From Pseudomonadota bacterium (lineage in GTDB: Bacteria > Pseudomonadota > Gammaproteobacteria > Burkholderiales > Thiobacillaceae): a stretch of DNA of 64,000 bases. Made by a program: the position numbers and the translations under genes. Each line of letters begins with the position of its first letter. Positions within the stretch are counted from its first letter, which is position 1. The stretch covers positions 62,001 to 126,000 of the forward strand of contig JAJZPG010000004.1 in assembly GCA_021811235.1 (NCBI GenBank). The letters run 5' to 3'. Positions 35,962 to 44,733 of the stretch are shown here, in pieces. The notes beneath the pieces are model-generated. The model ran no database searches and had not been told where the DNA came from. It worked only from the letters and a program-made list of their open reading frames with translations.

Positions 35962-38001
35962 ATGAATCCGCTGCTCGATTTTTCCGGTCTGCCCCGCTTC
36001 GCCGAATTCAAGCCCGAATTCGTCACCCCCGCCATCGACCAGCTGCTGGCCGACGCCCGCGCGGCGGTGGCGCGCGCGGAAGCCGCCGATACACCTGCCG
36101 AATGGGACGCCTTCGTGGCCCCGCTCGACGACGCCAATGAAAAGCTGGGCCGCGCCTGGGGCCAGGTGTCGCACCTCCATTCGGTGATGGATTCGCCCGA
36201 GCTGCGCGAGGTCTACAACGCCAATCTGCCAAAAATCACCGTCTTCTACGCCGAACTGGGGCAGAACGAAGCCCTGTTCGCCAAATACAAGGCGCTCAAG
36301 GCCGGCCCCGGCTACGCCGCGCTGTCGGACGCGCGCAAGAAGATCGTCGAGAACGAGCTGCGCGACTTCCGCCTGGGCGGCGCCGAGCTGCCCGCCGACA
36401 AGAAGGCGCGTTTCATGCAGGTGCAGGAGGAACTGGCGCAGCTTTCCGCCAAGTTCGAGGAAAACCTGCTCGACGCCACCAATGATTTCGCGCTCTACGT
36501 CGAGGACGCGGCCGAGCTCGCCGGCGTGCCGGACGACGTGCTGGCGATGATGAAGGCCGCCGCCGAGGCCGACGGCAAGACGGGCTGGAAGATCACCCTG
36601 CACATGCCGTCCTACCTGCCGGTGATGCAGTACGCCGACAACCGCGCGCTGCGCGAGCGGGTCTACCGCGCCTACGTCACCCGCGCCTCCGAATTCAGCA
36701 AGCCCGAGCTCGACAACACGCCGCTGATCGGCAGCATCCTCAGGCTGCGGCGCGAAGCCGCCGAGCTGCTGGGATTCAAGAGCTACGCCGAGGTGTCGCT
36801 GGCGGCCAAGATGGCCGACACCCCTGCCGAGGTGCTGAAGTTCCTCGACGAACTCGCCGTGCGCGCCCGCCCCTACGCGGAAAAGGACTACGCCGAACTC
36901 AAGGCCTTCGCCCGCGACGAGTTGGGCATGGGCGACCTGCAGGCCTGGGACACCACCTACGTCTCGGAAAAGCTGAGCGTGGCCCGCTACAGCTTCTCGG
37001 ACCAGGAAGTGAAGCAGTACTTCCCCGAGCCGCGCGTGCTGGCCGGCCTGTTCCGGCTGATCGAGACGCTGTACGGCCTGCATGTGCGCGAGGACAGCGC
37101 CCCGGTGTGGCATCCCGACGTCAAGTTCTACACCCTGACCGACCATGCCGGCCAGCGCGTCGGCCAGTTCTACCTCGATCTCTATGCCCGCCCGTCGAAG
37201 CGCGGCGGCGCCTGGATGGACGACGTCATCACCCGCCGCCGCAAGGGCGAGGCCATCCAGACCCCGGTGGCCTACCTCAACTGCAACTTCTCGGCGCCGG
37301 TGGGCAACAAACCGGCGCTGTTCACCCACGACGAGGTGATCACCCTGTTCCACGAGGCCGGCCACGGCCTGCACCACCTGCTGACGCAAGTGGAAGAACT
37401 CGGCGTCTCCGGCATCAACGGCGTCGAGTGGGACGCGGTCGAACTGCCCTCCCAGTTCATGGAGAACTTCTGCTGGGAATGGGACGTCCTCAAACACATG
37501 ACCGCCCACGTCGACAGCGGCGAACCGCTGCCGCGCGCCCTGTTCGACAAGATGCTCGCCGCGAAGAACTTCCAGTCCGGCCTGCAGACACTGCGGCAGA
37601 TCGAGTTCGCCAGCTTCGACATGCACCTGCACGACGACTTCGACCCCAACGGCACACGGACCGCGCAGGACCTGATCGACGAGATCCGCAAGCAAGTCGC
37701 GGTCATCATCCCGCCGGCCTACAACCGCTTCCCCAACAACTTCTCGCACATCTTCGCGGGGGGCTACGCGGCGGGCTACTACAGCTACAAGTGGGCGGAA
37801 GTCCTCTCCGCCGACGCCTACGCGCTGTTCGAGGACGAGGCCGAGGGCTACGGCGGCGTGCTGAACCCCGAGGTCGGCCACCGTTTCTGGAGCGAAATCC
37901 TCGCCCAGGGCGGCGCGCGTCCGGCGCTCGAATCGTTCAAGGCCTTCCGCGGCCGCGAGCCGACCATCGACGCCCTGCTACGCCACAACGGCATGGCATG
38001 A
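35962..38001 (+). CDS. prlC: Oligopeptidase A (M3 zinc metallopeptidase)
   Basis: A 679-residue M3-family peptidase, the usual length for PrlC. The zinc motif is HEAGHGLHHLL near residue 463, with the downstream Glu ligand in GINGVEWDAVELPSQFME. It degrades short peptides, including cleaved signal peptides, in the cytosol. The start MNPLLDFSGLPRFAEFKPEF is typical. The stop is followed within two bases by tandem REP-like palindromes that probably protect or end the transcript. Confidence 0.96.
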   Translation: MNPLLDFSGLPRFAEFKPEFVTPAIDQLLADARAAVARAEAADTPAEWDAFVAPLDDANEKLGRAWGQVSHLHSVMDSPELREVYNANLPKITVFYAELGQNEALFAKYKALKAGPGYAALSDARKKIVENELRDFRLGGAELPADKKARFMQVQEELAQLSAKFEENLLDATNDFALYVEDAAELAGVPDDVLAMMKAAAEADGKTGWKITLHMPSYLPVMQYADNRALRERVYRAYVTRASEFSKPELDNTPLIGSILRLRREAAELLGFKSYAEVSLAAKMADTPAEVLKFLDELAVRARPYAEKDYAELKAFARDELGMGDLQAWDTTYVSEKLSVARYSFSDQEVKQYFPEPRVLAGLFRLIETLYGLHVREDSAPVWHPDVKFYTLTDHAGQRVGQFYLDLYARPSKRGGAWMDDVITRRRKGEAIQTPVAYLNCNFSAPVGNKPALFTHDEVITLFHEAGHGLHHLLTQVEELGVSGINGVEWDAVELPSQFMENFCWEWDVLKHMTAHVDSGEPLPRALFDKMLAAKNFQSGLQTLRQIEFASFDMHLHDDFDPNGTRTAQDLIDEIRKQVAVIIPPAYNRFPNNFSHIFAGGYAAGYYSYKWAEVLSADAYALFEDEAEGYGGVLNPEVGHRFWSEILAQGGARPALESFKAFRGREPTIDALLRHNGMA

Positions 38002-38002
38002 G

Positions 38003-38170
38003 CGTGGTTGTTGCCGATTGATCGGCTTTACAACCACGGCCTGCCCCTTGCGGGTGGAGCGTGGTTGTTGCCGATTGATCGGCTTTACAACCACGGCCTG
38101 CCCCTTGCAGGTGGAGCGCGGGCGTTGCCGCATGCGGTTCCCGGCCCGGCGTCCTGAGGACGCTTGCGGG
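38003..38170. repeat. Tandem REP-like palindromes after prlC
   Basis: Two nearly identical 57-bp units (38003-38059 and 38060-38116), each with arms CGTGGTTGT and ACAACCACG around an inner GCCGAT-TG-ATCGGC stem, then a trailer ending gggtggag. A third, diverged unit starts at 38117 with its own inner palindrome CCGCATGCGG. The outer arms match the palindrome inside gshB at 14166-14200. Confidence 0.82.
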
Positions 38171-38229
38171 TAAAGCCCGGGCGGGATATGGCCGTTAGAG
38201 CGGAAGACCACGTCTTTCGGGAGCACGGC

Positions 38230-38763
38230 ATGAAATCGGGAATTCTTTTGCTGGCGGCATCGCTGGCGGCGGCAAGCATGCCGCTGTCCGCCGCCCAGCT
38301 CTATCAGTGGAAGGATGCGCAGGGCCGCATGGTGTACAGCGACCAGCCGCCGCCGCCCAGCGTCAGGAACGCCCAGCAGAAAAGCTTCAAGGGCAGCGTC
38401 ATCGAAGGCGGCGAATCCTATGCGGCCAAGACCGCTCGCGAAAAATACCCGATCACCCTCTACGCCAATGACTGCGGCGCACCCTGCGAGCAGGCGCGCC
38501 AGCTGCTCAGCGAGCGCGGCGTGCCTTACAGCAGCAAGGACCCGCAGGCCAGCCCCGAAGCGCAGGCCGAATTGCAAAAACTCACCGGCCAGCTGCGCGT
38601 GCCGGTGCTCGTCGTCGGCAGCGACAAGCTGAACGGCTTCGAGACCGGCCAGTGGCAGTCGGCGCTGGACCGCGCCGGCTATCCCAAGTCCGCCCCGCCC
38701 GGCCGCAAGCCGGCCGCCACGCCAGCGCCCGCAGCCGCCCCGGCCCCGGCACCCGCCCAGTAA
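38230..38763 (+). CDS. Exported DUF4124 / glutaredoxin-like protein
   Basis: A 177-residue protein with a signal peptide (MKSGILLLAASLAAASMPLSA). A DUF4124 domain (QLYQWKDAQGRMVYSDQPP) is followed by a glutaredoxin-like domain with ITLYANDCGAPCEQARQLL, RGVPY and LRVPVLVVG. The two Cys are spaced C-x3-C rather than the usual C-x2-C. The tail is Pro/Ala repeats. The ATG at 38230 is chosen because it starts the signal peptide. It is probably a periplasmic thiol protein of unknown target. Confidence 0.85.
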   Translation: MKSGILLLAASLAAASMPLSAAQLYQWKDAQGRMVYSDQPPPPSVRNAQQKSFKGSVIEGGESYAAKTAREKYPITLYANDCGAPCEQARQLLSERGVPYSSKDPQASPEAQAELQKLTGQLRVPVLVVGSDKLNGFETGQWQSALDRAGYPKSAPPGRKPAATPAPAAAPAPAPAQ

Positions 38764-38843
38764 GCGCGGACCCGCTGCCGGCGCGTACTGCGGTGCGCGT
38801 GGCCTGCCCCCCAAGGATTCTTTTCAATCCCCCTTGCGGGACC

Positions 38844-39115
38844 GCTCCGGTCCACCATGGGCTCTTGTGCCCGCATGGGGAGAAGCCCATGTGGAGTCGT
38901 ATGCCCTGAAGGACTCCGATCCACTACGCGCTCAAGCACGTGTGGAGTCGTATGCCCTAAAGGACTCCGATCCACTACGCGCTCAAGCACGTGTGGAGTC
39001 GTATGCCCTAAAGGACTCCGATCCACTACGTGCTAAAGCACGTGTGGAGTCGTATGCCCTAAAGGACTCCGATCCACTACGTGCTAAAGCACGTGTGGAG
39101 TCGTATGCGCTACAC
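38844..39115. repeat. 51-bp tandem repeat array abutting xth
   Basis: Four full 51-bp units start at 38891, 38942, 38993 and 39044, and a fifth is cut off about 20 bp in, at 39095-39115. A diverged copy precedes them at about 38844-38871. Units 3 and 4 are identical; 1 and 2 differ at a few positions. Each unit holds GGAGTC-N13-GACTCC, and units 3 and 4 hold ACGTGCT-AA-AGCACGT. Since 51 is a multiple of three, several frames stay open; the plus frame would encode a 17-residue repeat (VESYALKDSDPLRAQAR) ending in a stop that overlaps the xth ATG. No conserved gene is seen in 38764-39123. Confidence 0.93.
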
Positions 39116-39123
39116 TCGGCGGC

Positions 39124-39897
39124 ATGAAAATCGCCGCCTGGAACGTCAACTCCCTCAAGGTCCGCCTGCCCCAGTTGCTGGACTTTCTCGCCACCCGCCA
39201 GCCCGACGCGGTGTGCCTGCAGGAAACCAAGCTCACCGACGACGCCTTCCCGGTTGCCGACCTGGCCGCCGCCGGCTATCGCGTCGTGTTCGCCGGGCAG
39301 AAAACCTACAACGGCGTCGCCATCCTCAGCCGCGCCGAGCCGCTCGACGTGCAGATCGGCATTCCGGGCCTGGAAGACGAACAGAAGCGCGTGATCGCCG
39401 CCACCGTCGACGGCGTGCGGCTGGTGTGCGTGTACTGCCCCAACGGGCAGAGCCTCGATTCCGACAAGTATCCCTACAAGCTCGCCTGGTTCGATGCGCT
39501 GACCGTCTGGCTGAAGGACGAACTGGCGCGCCATCCCAGGCTCGCCGTGCTCGGCGACTACAACGTCGCCCCGGAAGACCGCGACGTGCATGATCCGCAG
39601 GCCTGGGAAGGCTGTGTGCTGGTCTCCGGGCCCGAGCGCGAGCGCTTCAGGAATTTGCTGGCGCTGGGCCTGAAGGACAGCTTCCGCCTGTTCGAGCAGC
39701 CCGAGAAAAGCTTCTCCTGGTGGGATTACCGCATGATGGGCTTCCGCCGCAACCACGGCCTCAGGATCGACCACATCCTGCTGTCAGAACCGCTCGCCGC
39801 CGCCTGCACCGCCGCCAGCATCGACCGCGACATGCGCAAGCTGGAACGCCCGTCGGATCACGCGCCGGTACTGGCTGAACTGACTGCGGCCGCCTGA
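39124..39897 (+). CDS. xth: Exodeoxyribonuclease III
   Basis: A 257-residue Mg-dependent AP endonuclease/3'-exonuclease of base-excision repair. Motifs: [24 protein letters not shown] (metal Glu), [26 protein letters not shown] and RIDHILLS, with DHAPV at the end (catalytic His). The start lies in the broken fifth unit of the tandem repeat: TACACT at 39111-39116 could act as a -10, which would leave almost no untranslated leader. Confidence 0.96.
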   Translation: MKIAAWNVNSLKVRLPQLLDFLATRQPDAVCLQETKLTDDAFPVADLAAAGYRVVFAGQKTYNGVAILSRAEPLDVQIGIPGLEDEQKRVIAATVDGVRLVCVYCPNGQSLDSDKYPYKLAWFDALTVWLKDELARHPRLAVLGDYNVAPEDRDVHDPQAWEGCVLVSGPERERFRNLLALGLKDSFRLFEQPEKSFSWWDYRMMGFRRNHGLRIDHILLSEPLAAACTAASIDRDMRKLERPSDHAPVLAELTAAA

Positions 39898-39948
39898 GAC
39901 CCCGGCCGCAAAGCCCTTCCGGCGTCGGCCGGACAGCTGCCGAAAAAA

Positions 39949-39969
39949 ACGGGGGCCTTGGGCCCCCGT
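39949..39969 (-). terminator. Rho-independent terminator for the PEP-CTERM gene
   Basis: A 9-bp stem (ACGGGGGCC / GGCCCCCGT, TTG loop) is followed on the minus strand by seven T. It lies 22 bp past the PEP-CTERM gene stop. On the plus strand the tail is weaker (ctgcgttt), but it may also help end xth. Confidence 0.9.
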
Positions 39970-39991
39970 CTGCGTTTCCGGGGATCCCGGA

Positions 39992-40894
39992 TCAGGCGTG
40001 TGCGTGCTTGCGGCGACGCAGCATGAATCCGATCAGGCCGAGGCCGGACAGCATCATCGCGTAGGCTTCGGGTTCGGGCACCGGGGTGATGGAGGCATAC
40101 CCCACCAGGCTCGCGCTGTCGCCTGCCGTCAACGTGAATTTGCTGAGAATCTGGATGTAATTCCAGGTCTGGCCGGTGGGGCCCGCTGCGTCGGCCGCAA
40201 AGATGCCATAGGCGGCCGTGCTGCCGGCCGATACCTGCGGCCCGACATCCACGCCTGCGTTGACGAAGCTGGTGCCGAAGTCGGCCGACAGCTGGAACTG
40301 CTGGATGGCCGCATTCGTACCGAACGGGGAAATGACTACGCTGCCATCCCGGGTCGTGAGCGCGCCGGCGATATCGGCGTGCACGATGTTGGCCGAATTC
40401 ACGGTCGGTGCGATCACCTCGCCGACGGCAAACGTGTAGGTTTGCGTGTACGTATTGTTGTTGACGGCCGAAATGGCGTAGGTCAGATCGGGGTCGCCAT
40501 GGCCGCCGAGGTTGTGGAGATTGAGGCCCGCCATCCACGGATCCCCCGCGTGGGTCGAGGCGGGCTTGGCGCCGCTGACCGTTTCTGCGGTATGCCAGTT
40601 CCAGTAGCCCGCTCCGGTACCGGCATCCGTCGTCCATTGCCAGTAGTCGGGGTGAACCGCGGTGTCGACGGTGTTCACGAACTGCCCGTTCTGGAAGAGG
40701 CCCGTCGTATTCGAGCCCTGGACCATGCTGAAGTTGTTTTGCGCGTCCACGACCAGCAGGCCCGTCAGGTTTTCCTGCCAGGTCCTGCCGTCGGATTGCT
40801 CTATGGTCAGCATGGCGACGGGGTTTGCGGCAAGCACGCTGCCGGCAGGGAACGCCAGTGTCGCAACGGCCACACTGATAAGTTTTCTGAACAT
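39992..40894 (-). CDS. PEP-CTERM sorted secreted protein
   Basis: A 300-residue exported protein. The signal peptide MFRKLISVAVATLAFPAGSVLA is followed by a beta-rich extracellular region with many Asn, Thr and Gly, and the C-terminal sorting signal: PVPEPEAYAMMLSGLGLIGF then RRRK, i.e. PEP motif, hydrophobic helix and basic tail, recognised by exosortase. The ATG at 40894 has AGGA at the right distance; an upstream ATG at 40912 is less likely. It is alone between terminators; such proteins are associated with exopolysaccharide and biofilm. The ligand or role of the main domain is unknown. Confidence 0.93.
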   Translation of the reverse strand: MFRKLISVAVATLAFPAGSVLAANPVAMLTIEQSDGRTWQENLTGLLVVDAQNNFSMVQGSNTTGLFQNGQFVNTVDTAVHPDYWQWTTDAGTGAGYWNWHTAETVSGAKPASTHAGDPWMAGLNLHNLGGHGDPDLTYAISAVNNNTYTQTYTFAVGEVIAPTVNSANIVHADIAGALTTRDGSVVISPFGTNAAIQQFQLSADFGTSFVNAGVDVGPQVSAGSTAAYGIFAADAAGPTGQTWNYIQILSKFTLTAGDSASLVGYASITPVPEPEAYAMMLSGLGLIGFMLRRRKHAHA

Positions 40895-41037
40895 GATGAA
40901 TTCCTGGGTCAAGGGTCGATGGGCTGCCGAACAACGCGCGGCTTGTTGGATGGGAGCAACGATAGCGAGCCGAGGTTAAACCCGGATTAATGCCATGGTT
41001 ATTTTCATGGCCCGAACGGACCAGACGGGAAGCCGGG

Positions 41038-41664
41038 CTAGTACTGCACCACCACCGGATCGAGGCTGCGCCACAGATACCAGGTGGCCACGGTGCGCCA
41101 GGGCGCGTGACGTTCGCCGTGCCGGCGCAGGATTGTCGGGGTGGGGCGATCGCCGCCCAGGTAATGCAGGGCGACGGCCTTCTGCAGGCCGATGTCGTCG
41201 ACCGGCCAGACATCGGGACGACGCAGGTTGAAGATGAGGAACATCTCCGCGGTCCAGCGGCCGATGCCGCGGACGTCGACGAGTTCGGCGATCACCGCCT
41301 CGTCGTCCATCCTCTTCCAGCGCGCGGGCTCGACGCGCTCGTCGACGAAATGCCCGGCAAGGTCGACGAGGTATTCGACCTTGCGGCGCGACAGCCCGCA
41401 CGCCGCGAGTTGCCCGGGATCGAGCGCGGCGATGCGCTCCGGCGTGACCGCTCCCGCCAAAGACGCGAAGCGCGCCCAGATGCTGTCGGCGGCTTTCACC
41501 GAGATCTGCTGGCCGACGATGGCGCGCGCCAGCGTCTGGAAGGGATCGCCGCGGTTGCCGAGCACGCAATCGGGATAGCGCGCGATGAGCGCGGCCATCA
41601 CGGGATCGGACGCGGCGAGCTCGGTGCAGGCGGTTTGCCAGTAGGCGGGGGCGCGGAGTTTCAT
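41038..41664 (-). CDS. DNA-3-methyladenine glycosylase II (AlkA-like HhH-GPD)
   Basis: A 208-residue helix-hairpin-helix glycosylase that excises alkylated bases. Visible: TLARAIVGQQISVKAA, the hairpin VDVRGIGRWTAEMFLIF and the catalytic Asp in WPVDDIGLQKAV. It lacks the N-terminal domain of E. coli AlkA, like the short bacterial forms. The ATG at 41664 is preferred; one seven codons upstream is also possible. Confidence 0.92.
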   Translation of the reverse strand: MKLRAPAYWQTACTELAASDPVMAALIARYPDCVLGNRGDPFQTLARAIVGQQISVKAADSIWARFASLAGAVTPERIAALDPGQLAACGLSRRKVEYLVDLAGHFVDERVEPARWKRMDDEAVIAELVDVRGIGRWTAEMFLIFNLRRPDVWPVDDIGLQKAVALHYLGGDRPTPTILRRHGERHAPWRTVATWYLWRSLDPVVVQY

Positions 41665-41731
41665 ATCAATGCATACAGGTTGCACACACTGCGATCCAAG
41701 GCCCCTGTCCCCCAGCCCCTGATGAAGCCAT

Positions 41732-41803
41732 TAACCATTCGACTAAGCCCGCAAGCGGGCAAGTCGCTGGTTATCCCCCGCATGCGGGGCAGGGGAGGAA
41801 GGC
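41732..41803. repeat. Run of palindromes between rng and the DNA glycosylase
   Basis: Three inverted repeats in a row: a 42-bp nested one (TAACCA...CGACT...GCCCGC-AA-GCGGGC...AGTCG...TGGTTA, 41732-41773), a perfect 14-bp CCCCGCATGCGGGG (41776-41789) and GGGGAGG-N4-CCTCCCC (about 41792-41809). They lie 3' of rng. The nested architecture resembles the REP-like units elsewhere, but the sequence differs. Confidence 0.75.
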
Positions 41804-41810
41804 CTCCCCC

Positions 41811-43262
41811 TCACAGCAAAATGATGTCGTACTGTTCCTGCGGATAGGTGGTCTCGACCTGCAGCGACACCGGCTTGCCGATGAAGTCGATCAGCTGGGC
41901 GAGGCTGCCGGACTCCTCGTCGAGGAACAGGTCGATCACGCTCTGCGCGGCGACGATGCGGTATTCGCGCGCGCCGAACTGGCGCGCCTCGCGCAGGATC
42001 TCGCGCAGCACGTCGTAGCAGACGGTCTGCGCGGTCTTGATCTCGCCGCGTCCGCCGCAGGTGGGGCAGGGTTCGCACAGCACGTGCGCCAGCGATTCCC
42101 GCGTCCGCTTGCGCGTCATCTCGACCAGCCCCAGCGCGGAAAAGCCGCTGACCGTGGTGCGGGTGGGATCGCGCGCGAGCGCCTTCTTCAGCTCGGTCAG
42201 CACCGCCTCCTGGTGCTCGGCGTTGTCCATGTCGATGAAGTCGATGATGATGATGCCGCCGAGGTTCCTCAGGCGCAGCTGGCGCGCGATGGCCTGCGCG
42301 GCTTCGAGGTTGGTCTTGAAGATGGTGTCGTCGAAGTTGCGTGCGCCGACGAAGCCGCCGGTGTTGACGTCGACCGTGGTGAGCGCCTCGGTCTGGTCGA
42401 TGATGAGGTAGCCACCGGATTTGAGGTCGACACGCCGCCCCAGCGCCTTGGCGATTTCGTCCTCGATGGCGTAGAGGTCGAACAGCGGGCGGTCGGCGCC
42501 GTAATGATGCAGCTTGTCGAGCACGGCGTGGGTGTAGTTCTTCGCGAATTCGGCCATGCGCTGGTAGGTTTCGCGCGAGTCGATGAGGATGCGGCTGGTG
42601 TCGGTATTGACGAAGTCGCGCAGCACGCGCAGCGACAGGTCGAGATCCTGGTACAGGAGGCAGGGCACGACGCAGTTGCCGCGCGACTGGATGCTGCTCC
42701 ACAGCCGCCGCAGGTAGTCGATGTCCGCCTGCATTTCGGCGTCTTCGGCGGTCTCGGCCATGGTGCGCACGATGAAGCCGCCGGTGGCGTCGGCCGGCAT
42801 CAGCTGGTGCAGCTTCTGGCGCAGGTGTTCGCGCTCCTCCTCGCCTTCGATCTTCTGCGAAATACCGATATGGGTTTCCTGCGGCAGGTACACCAGATAG
42901 CGCCCGGCGAAGCTGATCTGGGTGGAGAGCCGCGCGCCCTTGGTGCCGATCGGATCCTTGATCACCTGCACCATCAGCGTCTGGCCTTCGTGCAGGATCT
43001 GCTCGATCGGACGCTCCGCATCGCCGTTGCGGCGCTCCTCCCAGATGTCGGCGACGTGCAGGAAGGCCGCGCGTTCCAGGCCGATGTCGATGAAGGCCGA
43101 CTGCATCCCCGGCAGCACGCGCACCACGCGCCCCATGTAGATGTTGCTCACCAGGCCGCGGCATTGCGCACGTTCGATGTGCAGTTCCTGCACCGCCCCG
43201 ATATGCATGACGGCGACCCGGGTTTCCTGCGGGGTGACGTTGACGAGGATTTCTTCGCTCAT
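41811..43262 (-). CDS. rng: Ribonuclease G
   Basis: A 483-residue RNase E/G family endoribonuclease of RNase G length (no RNase E scaffold tail). It opens MSEEILVNVTPQETRVAV, then the S1-like SNIYMGRVVRVLPGMQSAFIDIG, the catalytic Mg site GGYLIIDQTEALTTVDVNTG and IIIIDFIDMD, and the zinc-link Cys in CEPCPTCGGRG. It processes 16S rRNA 5' ends and degrades mRNA. It ends the nine-gene leuS-to-rng run. Confidence 0.96.
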   Translation of the reverse strand: MSEEILVNVTPQETRVAVMHIGAVQELHIERAQCRGLVSNIYMGRVVRVLPGMQSAFIDIGLERAAFLHVADIWEERRNGDAERPIEQILHEGQTLMVQVIKDPIGTKGARLSTQISFAGRYLVYLPQETHIGISQKIEGEEEREHLRQKLHQLMPADATGGFIVRTMAETAEDAEMQADIDYLRRLWSSIQSRGNCVVPCLLYQDLDLSLRVLRDFVNTDTSRILIDSRETYQRMAEFAKNYTHAVLDKLHHYGADRPLFDLYAIEDEIAKALGRRVDLKSGGYLIIDQTEALTTVDVNTGGFVGARNFDDTIFKTNLEAAQAIARQLRLRNLGGIIIIDFIDMDNAEHQEAVLTELKKALARDPTRTTVSGFSALGLVEMTRKRTRESLAHVLCEPCPTCGGRGEIKTAQTVCYDVLREILREARQFGAREYRIVAAQSVIDLFLDEESGSLAQLIDFIGKPVSLQVETTYPQEQYDIILL

Positions 43263-43272
43263 GGGGACGGGA

Positions 43273-43884
43273 TCAGACGGCGAGTCCGAACGCTCTCAGC
43301 AAAACGGCCGTGTCATATAACGGCAGTCCCATGATGCCGCTGTAGCTCCCGTCGATGTGTTCGGCGAAGGCACCGGCGCGTCCCTGGATGCCGTAGGCAC
43401 CGGCCTTGCCGAGGTATTCCCCGGTTTCGAGATAGCGCGCGATGGCCGCTTCGTCGAGCACGGCGAATCTGACCCGGCTCGCCGACAGCCGCAGTTCGAC
43501 CCGGCTCTCGTGCTGGACCGCCACCGCGGTGTAGACCCGGTGCTCGCTGCCCGACAAGCGCTTCAGCATCCCCTCGGCCTCGGCGCGATCGGCCGGCTTG
43601 CCGAGGATGGTGCCGTCGAGTTCGACCACCGTGTCCGCTCCCAGCACCGGGAAGCGCAGCAGGTGCCGCAAATCCACCGCGCGCCAGCCGCACGCGGCCT
43701 TCTCGGTTGCCATGCGCTGCGCGAAATCCGCTGCCGCCTCGCCGTCGCGCGGGACTTCGACGACGTCCATGCGGCCTGGCACGGCGCGCAGCGGCAGCAC
43801 GTCGAAGGCGACGCCGATCTGTTTCAGGAGCTCGCGTCGTCGCGGCGACTGCGAAGCCAGATAGATGCGTTTATCAACCAGCAT
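43273..43884 (-). CDS. maf: Maf-type nucleotide pyrophosphatase (dTTP/UTP class)
   Basis: A 203-residue Maf protein. Family motifs are [25 protein letters not shown] and [15 protein letters not shown]; the KAGAYGIQG form is typical of the YhdE-like dTTP/UTP pyrophosphatases rather than the YceF class. It sanitises nucleotide pools and can affect septum formation. It sits between rlmH and rng in one operon. Confidence 0.93.
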   Translation of the reverse strand: MLVDKRIYLASQSPRRRELLKQIGVAFDVLPLRAVPGRMDVVEVPRDGEAAADFAQRMATEKAACGWRAVDLRHLLRFPVLGADTVVELDGTILGKPADRAEAEGMLKRLSGSEHRVYTAVAVQHESRVELRLSASRVRFAVLDEAAIARYLETGEYLGKAGAYGIQGRAGAFAEHIDGSYSGIMGLPLYDTAVLLRAFGLAV

Positions 43885-43902
43885 GTTCTCGTTATTCCCC
43901 CC

Positions 43903-44373
43903 TCAATCCCGATGATAGGGATGCCCCTTGATGATGCATACGGCACGATATAACTGCTCCGCAAGCAGCACCCGTGCCAGTGCATGCGGCAACGTCAGCC
44001 TGGATACCCCCAACAGCTTGCCGGCGCGTCCCTTGATGCTGTCGTCGAGACCGTCCGCCCCGCCGATCACGAAGGCCGGCGACACCCCTTCCGCCATCCA
44101 GCCCTGCAGCCACGCCGCCAGTTCGCGCGTGGTCACCTGCGCACCGCGCTCGTCGAGCACCACCGGCACGCAACCGGCGGGCAGCGCCGCGACGATGCGT
44201 TCGGCCTCGAGCTGGCGTGCCCGTGCGCCGTCCTCCCCCGCCACCCGATGTCCCGGCTTGATCTCGGTCAACAGCAGCGGCAGGTCGGGAGGCATGCGGC
44301 GCGCATAGTCGTCGTAGCCCGCATTGATCCAGCCGGGCATCTTGTGGCCGACGGCGATCAGGTGCAGCTTCAA
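43903..44373 (-). CDS. rlmH: 23S rRNA (pseudouridine(1915)-N3)-methyltransferase RlmH
   Basis: A 156-residue SPOUT methyltransferase starting at TTG (44373), immediately after the rsfS stop. It has VGHKMPGWINAGYDDYARRMP, the SAM loop FVIGGADGLDDSIKGRA and the C-terminal LLAEQLYRAVCIIKGHPYHRD. It methylates pseudouridine 1915 in 70S ribosomes. Confidence 0.95.
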   Translation of the reverse strand: MKLHLIAVGHKMPGWINAGYDDYARRMPPDLPLLLTEIKPGHRVAGEDGARARQLEAERIVAALPAGCVPVVLDERGAQVTTRELAAWLQGWMAEGVSPAFVIGGADGLDDSIKGRAGKLLGVSRLTLPHALARVLLAEQLYRAVCIIKGHPYHRD

Positions 44374-44733
44374 CTAGTGGTCGGCCCGGATGTGCCGGCT
44401 GCGGGCCGCTGCGCCTGCGCCCCACAATTCTTCCAGATTGTAATGCGCGCGCACTGCCGGCAGCATCACGTGCACCACCACGTCGCCGAGGTCGAGCAGC
44501 ACCCAGTCGCCGGTGTCCTCGCCCTCGGTGTTGCCGACGTGTTCGCCCGCCTCCTTGACCTTCTCGCGCACGTTGTCGGCGAGCGCGCGGGTCTGGCGGT
44601 TGGAATCGCCGCTGGCGATCACCATGCGCTCGAACAGCGAGGTGAGCCTGCTGGTGTCGAGCACGGTGATGTCGCGTCCCTTGATGTCTTCAAGGGCGGC
44701 GACGATGAGCTTGGTCTTGTCTTCGATGTTCAT
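44374..44733 (-). CDS. rsfS: Ribosomal silencing factor RsfS
   Basis: A 119-residue RsfS/Iojap protein: LEDIKGRDITVLDTSRLTSL, DSNRQTRALADNVREKVKE and WVLLDLGDVVVHVMLPAVR. It binds uL14 on the large subunit and blocks subunit joining when nutrients are short. ATG overlaps the nadD stop (ATGA). The tail AAARSRHIRADH is longer than in some relatives. Confidence 0.95.
   Translation of the reverse strand: MNIEDKTKLIVAALEDIKGRDITVLDTSRLTSLFERMVIASGDSNRQTRALADNVREKVKEAGEHVGNTEGEDTGDWVLLDLGDVVVHVMLPAVRAHYNLEELWGAGAAARSRHIRADH

Noticed and set aside
38891-39115. Tandem units as a CRISPR array
   Set aside because: The copies are directly adjacent with no unique spacers, and no cas gene is near.
38834-39127. 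The 17-residue repeat frame as a real protein gene
   Set aside because: It stays open only because the 51-bp unit is a multiple of three; several frames are open, and there is no good start or ribosome-binding site. Kept only as a note in the repeat finding.
40960-41000. Sigma-54 promoter for the PEP-CTERM gene (TGGCAT... on the minus strand)
   Set aside because: The -24 GG is present but there is no GC at the required -12 position.
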